Shown one piece after another: positions 59,361 through 64,000 of a stretch of 64,000 nucleotides of DNA. The stretch covers positions 248,001 to 312,000 of the forward strand of contig NZ_VIVL01000006.1 in assembly GCF_007828835.1 (NCBI RefSeq), in the 5' to 3' direction. Both the position numbers and the translations under genes were made by a program. The DNA comes from Variovorax beijingensis (GTDB lineage Bacteria; Pseudomonadota; Gammaproteobacteria; Burkholderiales; Burkholderiaceae_C). How positions within the stretch are numbered: the stretch's first letter is position 1; each line of letters begins with the position of its first letter. The notes below the pieces were generated by a model. That model was given only the letters and a program-made list of their open reading frames with translations, was not told the origin of the DNA and did not search any database.

Positions 59361-61253
59361 TTGCCTTCGTTCGCGCTTCTCGACGACTGCGGCTCGACGC
59401 CCGCGCGGCCCACCAGCCGGCTGCACACCGGCTTCGTGCGCGAGCACCGCTGCGCCGACCCGGCCGATCTCGATGCCGCCTGGGCACGCGTCGACGCCGA
59501 TCTGCGGCAGGGCCTGCATGCGGTGCTGCTGGCCGACTACGAATGGGGCGCCAGGCTGCAGCGCGCGGGGCATGCGCGGCTTGCGGCCAGCGATGCATCG
59601 GCGCTGCGCGTGCTGATGTTCCGCGACTGCGCCATGCTTTCGTCGGACCAGGTTGCCAGCTGGCTGGAGCAGCTCGAGGCGAGCGAGGCCAGCCCGCCGC
59701 AGCCCGTCGGCGTGCTGGACCTGCAGCCCAGCATCGACGAGCCGGCCTTCACCGCAGCCATCGCGCGCATCCACGACGCCATCGCCGCGGGCGAAACCTA
59801 CCAGGTCAACTTCACCTACCGGCTGCACGGCCAGGGCTATGGCTCGCCCGTGGCGCTGTACCGGCGCCTGCGCGAGCGGCAGCCGGTGGCCTATGGCGCG
59901 GTGATCGCCCTGCCCGAAGGCGGCCAGAACGCGGGGGAGGGCGACATCACCCACGTGCTCTCGTGCTCGCCCGAACTCTTCCTGCGCCACGACGCGGGCG
60001 TGCTCACCGCACGCCCCATGAAAGGCACTGCGGCCCGCGCCGATGCGCCCGAGGGCGACAGCGAGATGGCGCGCCGGCTTTCGGTCGACGCCAAGAACCG
60101 CGCCGAGAACGTGATGATCGTCGACCTGCTGCGCAACGACATCGGCCGCGTGGCGTGCATCGGTTCCGTCAAGGTGCCGACGCTCTTTGCCATCGAGCCC
60201 TACGCCACGGTGTTCCAGATGACCTCGACCGTGCAGGCGCGGCTGCGCGCCGGCGTCGGCATGCCCGAGCTGCTGCGCGCGGTGTTCCCCTGCGGCTCCA
60301 TCACGGGCGCACCCAAGCACCGCACCATGGAATGGATCGGCGAACTCGAGAGCACGCCGCGCGGCCTCTACTGCGGCGCGATCGGCTGGGTCGATGCGCC
60401 GCCGGACGGCGCGGCCGTCGGCGACTTCTGCCTGTCGGTGGCGATCCGCACGCTCACGCTGGGCGCACAGCAGAAGGGCCTGCGGCCGCTGCGGCTGGGT
60501 ATTGGCGCGGGCATCGTGCAGGACAGCATTGCGGCCGACGAATTCGAGGAATGCCTGCTCAAGGCGCGCTTCCTCACCGCGCTCGATCCGGGCTTCGAAC
60601 TCTTCGAGACCATGCTGGCCACCCCCGGCGAAGGCATCCGCTACCTGGACCGCCACCTGGCGCGGCTGGCGCGCAGCGCGCGTGCGCTGGGCTTCCGGTT
60701 CGACCGCGATGCCGCGATGCAGGCGCTGCGGGAAGCCTTGCCCGCGCTCGCGCCCGGCCAGCCCTCGCGCCTGCGGCTCGCGCTGGCGCACGGCGGGCGC
60801 ATCGGCATCACCCATTCGCCACTGCCACCCTTGCCGCCGGGCGCGGTGAAGCTGCTGATTGCCGACCAGCGGCTGCCCGATGCGAACCCGCTGGCCGCCC
60901 ACAAGACCACCGTGCGCCAGCACTACGACGCCGCGGTGCGCGCGGCCGAACGCGCCGGGGCCTTCGACAGCCTGTTCTTCACCGAAGACGGCCGGCTCGT
61001 CGAAGGCGGGCGCAGCACCGTGTTCGCACGCATCGACGGACGCTGGTGGACGCCGCCGGTTGCCGACGGCGCGCTGCCCGGCGTGATGCGCGGCGTGCTG
61101 ATCGAGGATTCGATCTGGGAGGCCACCGAACGCAGCCTGTACCGGCAAGACCTGGAGGCTGCGCAGAAGCTCGTGGTGTGCAATGCGCTGCGCGGCGTGC
61201 TGCCGGCGCGGCTGGTTCAGCAAGCGCAGCCGCACGAGGCGGCCGCCGCTTGA
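59361..61253 (+). CDS. pabBC: Aminodeoxychorismate synthase component I fused to 4-amino-4-deoxychorismate lyase
   Basis: 630 residues. N-terminal chorismate-binding domain (about 115-410; SPELFLRHDAGVLTARPMKGTAAR, CGSITGAPKHRTM) makes aminodeoxychorismate. The C-terminal class IV aminotransferase-fold domain (about 415-620) with PLP lysine K515 (AAHKTTVRQ) releases 4-aminobenzoate, the substrate of both folate synthesis and beta-RFAP synthase. TTG at 59361 with GGAG six bases before it, two bases after the Fae paralogue. Confidence 0.88.
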   Translation: MPSFALLDDCGSTPARPTSRLHTGFVREHRCADPADLDAAWARVDADLRQGLHAVLLADYEWGARLQRAGHARLAASDASALRVLMFRDCAMLSSDQVASWLEQLEASEASPPQPVGVLDLQPSIDEPAFTAAIARIHDAIAAGETYQVNFTYRLHGQGYGSPVALYRRLRERQPVAYGAVIALPEGGQNAGEGDITHVLSCSPELFLRHDAGVLTARPMKGTAARADAPEGDSEMARRLSVDAKNRAENVMIVDLLRNDIGRVACIGSVKVPTLFAIEPYATVFQMTSTVQARLRAGVGMPELLRAVFPCGSITGAPKHRTMEWIGELESTPRGLYCGAIGWVDAPPDGAAVGDFCLSVAIRTLTLGAQQKGLRPLRLGIGAGIVQDSIAADEFEECLLKARFLTALDPGFELFETMLATPGEGIRYLDRHLARLARSARALGFRFDRDAAMQALREALPALAPGQPSRLRLALAHGGRIGITHSPLPPLPPGAVKLLIADQRLPDANPLAAHKTTVRQHYDAAVRAAERAGAFDSLFFTEDGRLVEGGRSTVFARIDGRWWTPPVADGALPGVMRGVLIEDSIWEATERSLYRQDLEAAQKLVVCNALRGVLPARLVQQAQPHEAAAA

Positions 61254-61290
61254 GAAGCAGGGCCCGCCCCTTCCTCGACCGGGCTTGCCG

Positions 61291-61962
61291 ATGAAGCTGG
61301 CGCTGTTCGACCTGGACCACACGCTGATTCCGTTCGACAGCGGCATGGCGTGGACGCGCTTCCTGGTGGCGCGCGGCGTGCTGCCGGCCGAAGCCGAGAC
61401 CGTTTACCTGGGCTACTGCCAGCAGTACGTGGACGGCACGCTGGACATCCGCGAGCTGCATCGCGCCAGCGTCGCGCCGCTCGCGAGCTTCGGCATGGCC
61501 GCGCTGCGCCAATGGGCGGCGGAGTTCGAGGCCGAGATCGCGTCGCAGGTGCCCGAGCCGATGCGAGCGCTGGTGCGCCAGCACCAGGATGCGGGCCATG
61601 TCTGCGCCATCGTGACCGCCACCACCCGCTTCATCGCCGAGCCCTTCGGCCGCCTGTTCGGCGTGGCCGACGTGCTGGCGACGCGCTCGCTGGTGATCGA
61701 CGACACGCTCGACGGCGCCATCGACGGCGACCCGTGCTACGGCGTGCACAAGCTGATGCACGTGAATCAGTGGCTCGCCACGCGCGGCACGCGGCTCGAG
61801 GCGCTCGAGCAGTCGTGGTTCTATTCCGATTCGGCCAGCGATCTGCCGCTCCTGTGCGCCGTGTCCGATCCGGTGGCGGTGGCGCCCGACGATCGCCTGC
61901 GCGCCCGGGCCGCCGAGGCCGGCTGGCCGATCATCGAACGGACGCCGCCGGCGGCTGGCTAG
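61291..61962 (+). CDS. HAD-superfamily phosphatase (SerB-like subfamily IB)
   Basis: 223 residues with DxDxT motif FDLDHTLIPFDSG (D7, D9), ATTRFIAEPFGRLFG and SDSASDLPLL. It resembles phosphoserine-phosphatase-like hydrolases of unclear substrate. 37 bases after pabBC, so it may belong to the same transcript. Its stop overlaps the convergent response-regulator stop by four bases (CTAG). Confidence 0.85.
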   Translation: MKLALFDLDHTLIPFDSGMAWTRFLVARGVLPAEAETVYLGYCQQYVDGTLDIRELHRASVAPLASFGMAALRQWAAEFEAEIASQVPEPMRALVRQHQDAGHVCAIVTATTRFIAEPFGRLFGVADVLATRSLVIDDTLDGAIDGDPCYGVHKLMHVNQWLATRGTRLEALEQSWFYSDSASDLPLLCAVSDPVAVAPDDRLRARAAEAGWPIIERTPPAAG

Positions 61963-62606
61963 ACCTGGATCAGCCCCCAGCGCAGCGCCACCCAGGTGAG
62001 CTCCGCCTGATTGGTGGCGCCCAGCTTCTGCTTGACGCGGTACAGGTGCGAGCCCACCGTGCTGAGCGAAAGGTTCAGCGTGCTGGCAATCTGCGCCACC
62101 GTCATGCCGCGCGCGAGCTGGATGAAAACCGAGAACTCGCGCTCGCTGAGCAGGTCGGCCGGGTTGGCTTCGCCCTCGATCTGCGCCGTGGCCAGCGCCT
62201 GCGCGGTGTTGGCGTCGATGTAGCGGTCGCCGCGCGCCACGGCCTTCACCGCGGCAATCAGCGCATCGGGCGCGCTGCGCTTGGCCAGGTAGCCGAGTGC
62301 GCCGGCGCGCAGCACGCGGCGCGGATGGATCGTGTCCTCGTGCGCCGACAGCGCCAGCACGCGCGCCTTGGGGTCGTGCGCCAGCAGGCGGCGCAGCGCT
62401 TCCAGGCCGCCCATGCCGGGCATCGACAGGTCCATCACCACCACGTCGGGCCGCACCTGAGGATAGTCCTGGCAGGCCTGCTCGCCGGTGTCGGCCTCGG
62501 CCGCCACCTCGATCTGCGCGTCGGCCAGCAGCATGCGAAAGCCCATGCGCACCAGCGCATGGTCGTCCACCAGCATCACTCGAATCGGCTGAATCGCCTG
62601 GGTCAT
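61959..62606 (-). CDS. NarL/LuxR-family response regulator
   Basis: 215 residues. Receiver domain (about 8-125) with acidic pair D14/D15 and phospho-acceptor D59 (VVMDLSMPG), and a LuxR-type helix-turn-helix (about 150-210; LSEREFSVFIQLARGMTVAQIASTLNLSLSTVGSHLYRVKQKL). ATGA overlap with the histidine kinase. It lies at the edge of the H4MPT locus and may regulate C1 genes, as FlhR-type regulators do; this is not shown by sequence. Confidence 0.92.
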   Translation of the reverse strand: MTQAIQPIRVMLVDDHALVRMGFRMLLADAQIEVAAEADTGEQACQDYPQVRPDVVVMDLSMPGMGGLEALRRLLAHDPKARVLALSAHEDTIHPRRVLRAGALGYLAKRSAPDALIAAVKAVARGDRYIDANTAQALATAQIEGEANPADLLSEREFSVFIQLARGMTVAQIASTLNLSLSTVGSHLYRVKQKLGATNQAELTWVALRWGLIQV

Positions 62607-63982
62607 GTGTTCTCCGCGGCGGCCGCCGGCAAGGGCAGGCGCACCGTCAATTGGGCGCCGCTGGGCGCGGCGGGTTCAAGGCGCAGGTCGCCGCCCAGGC
62701 TGTCGATGCGTTCGGCAAGCCAGCGCAGGCCATAGTGCCCTGTGCTGGTTTCCCTGGCGGCATCAGGGCCGGGCAGGCCGCGCCCGTCGTCGGTCAGCGT
62801 GAGCTTCACGGTCTCTTCGTCGCCCTGCAGCGCCAGCACGATGCGGTGCGCCTCGCCATGGCGCAGCGCGTTGGTGATGCCTTCCTGCGCGGCGCGGTAC
62901 AGCACCAGCGCGGTGTCGGTGTCGAGCCGCAGGCGGTCGAGCTCGATCTCCAGGTGCCATTCGACCTGCACGCCGCCGTGGCTGTTGCGGGTTCGCTCGA
63001 CCAGGTCCTCGAGCGCGGCCACCAGCCCGAACTTGTCGAGCACCAGCGGCGTGAGGCGCGGGATCATGCCGTGCATGGCGGTGTAGAGCCGCCCCGATTC
63101 CTCGGCGATCAGCCGCGCCGCCTGCTCGGACTGCGGATCGAGCGCCTGCACGCGCTGCGCGATCGACAGGGCCATGCTGCGCATCGCGGTGACCGACTGG
63201 CCCAGCTCGTCGTGCAGCTCGCGCGCGATCAGGCGGCGCTCCTGCTCGATCTTCTGGTCGACCCAGCGGCCCAGTTCGCGGCTTTCAGACAGGCGGCTCT
63301 CGGCGCGCACGGCACGCCGTTCGGTCTCGATGTGCTGCTGCAGCATGCCGACCATGCGGTTGAAGGCGGCGCCGATGGCCGCCGCCTCGGTGCCGGGCAG
63401 CGCGCGCAGCGAAACATCGAAGCGCCCGCTTTCGAGCTGGTTGAGCGCATCGACGATGTCCGCGAACGGGCGTGTGGCGCGGCCGACCAGCCAGAACACG
63501 CCCGCGTTCACCACCAGCAGCAGGCCCAGCGCGCTGAGGGTCAGCAGCGCGGCATCGTCCCAGGCATCGAGCACCGCGCGCGAAGCGTTCGAGCTCACGA
63601 TCAGCTTGCCGCCGGGAAAGGCGATCGACATCTGCGAAGGCGGCGGCGAGACGAGGCGGTCGAACCAATCGGGCGCATCGCGGCCGGCCTTGTAGACCGA
63701 GTTGGGCGAGCTGTAGAGCACGTGTTCCTCGGCATCGAGCAGCGTGATGTCGTTGGAGCGCACGCGGCCGACGCCCTGCAGGAACGACAGCATGGCCGGC
63801 GTGCCCTGGGCCGCGTAGAGCCAGGCGGTGCGGTTCAGCAGCTGCGCGGCCACGCGGTTGGCCGCGACGACTTCCTCCTGGATCGACTCGCGCATCGCAC
63901 GCACTTGCAGCGCGAGCATGGCCGCGACGAACAGCAGCGTCAGCAGGCTGACGATGAGGTTGATCTTCAGGCGCAGGGTCAT
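62603..63982 (-). CDS. NarX/UhpB-type sensor histidine kinase
   Basis: 459 residues. Membrane helices at about 5-26 and 145-167 bracket a periplasmic sensing part (about 27-144). HAMP domain (about 168-220), HisKA_3 with H257 in ARELHDELGQSV, and HATPase (DDGRGLPGPD). It is coupled to its response regulator by ATGA. The ligand is unknown. The start is 18 bases from the window edge, so the promoter is outside. Confidence 0.92.
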   Translation of the reverse strand: MTLRLKINLIVSLLTLLFVAAMLALQVRAMRESIQEEVVAANRVAAQLLNRTAWLYAAQGTPAMLSFLQGVGRVRSNDITLLDAEEHVLYSSPNSVYKAGRDAPDWFDRLVSPPPSQMSIAFPGGKLIVSSNASRAVLDAWDDAALLTLSALGLLLVVNAGVFWLVGRATRPFADIVDALNQLESGRFDVSLRALPGTEAAAIGAAFNRMVGMLQQHIETERRAVRAESRLSESRELGRWVDQKIEQERRLIARELHDELGQSVTAMRSMALSIAQRVQALDPQSEQAARLIAEESGRLYTAMHGMIPRLTPLVLDKFGLVAALEDLVERTRNSHGGVQVEWHLEIELDRLRLDTDTALVLYRAAQEGITNALRHGEAHRIVLALQGDEETVKLTLTDDGRGLPGPDAARETSTGHYGLRWLAERIDSLGGDLRLEPAAPSGAQLTVRLPLPAAAAENT

Positions 63983-64000
63983 GGCGTGGGCGCGTTGCCG

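Overview
The window is about 67% G+C. Its gene content and sequence style point to a betaproteobacterium of the Comamonadaceae, most likely Variovorax or a close relative. The indications are the ribD-ribE-ribBX-ribH-nusB to tol gene run, the minor-pilin/pilY1 block, the accA-tilS-lysC order, and a tetrahydromethanopterin (H4MPT) C1 pathway typical of facultative methylotrophic or formaldehyde-detoxifying Burkholderiales. This placement is inferred from gene content; no database search was possible.

Layout. 1-2448 is the 3' part of dnaE. 2500-10267 (minus strand) is ribD-ribE-ribBX-ribH-nusB-aminotransferase-ybgC-tolQ-tolR-tolA, mostly joined by 4-nt ATGA overlaps. 10466-16878 (plus) is a type IV pilus set, fimT-pilV-pilW-pilX-pilY1-pilE. 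16891-19647 (minus) holds nrdR, glyA and a lytic transglycosylase. 19648-20225 has no coding sequence but contains hairpins and two terminator-like structures. 20226-27086 encodes two very large proteins (a DUF748/AsmA-like protein and a DUF349 protein). 27173-31447 (minus) carries a GYD protein, mtfA, an elaborate inverted-repeat element, lpxH, two cyclophilins and a TPR protein. 31639-37151 (plus) is cysS, a DNA glycosylase, accA, tilS, lysC and tRNA-Ser(GCU).

37314-61253 is the main feature: one continuous H4MPT/methylofuran C1 locus. It encodes formaldehyde capture (fae), oxidation to the formyl level (mtdB, mch, fhcBADC), and cofactor synthesis (beta-RFAP synthase, pabBC for 4-aminobenzoate, FolB, DmrB, MfnB and MfnE/F-like proteins). 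It also has three ATP-grasp ligases and several conserved but uncharacterised proteins (CitG-like, DHPS-like, DUF447, HisA-like). A second Fae paralogue lacks the catalytic histidine. An AcoR-type sigma-54 activator lies inside the locus, and a near-perfect -24/-12 promoter lies directly before fhcB, which suggests sigma-54 control of the pathway. An HAD phosphatase follows, and then a NarL-type two-component system transcribed toward the locus.

The observations most worth following up are the sigma-54 circuit, with an eight-codon coupled leader ORF ahead of the activator; the Fae paralogue without His22; the 29-bp inverted-repeat element at 28492-28763 with two nested stems; and the orphan structured RNA region at 19.9-20.2 kb.
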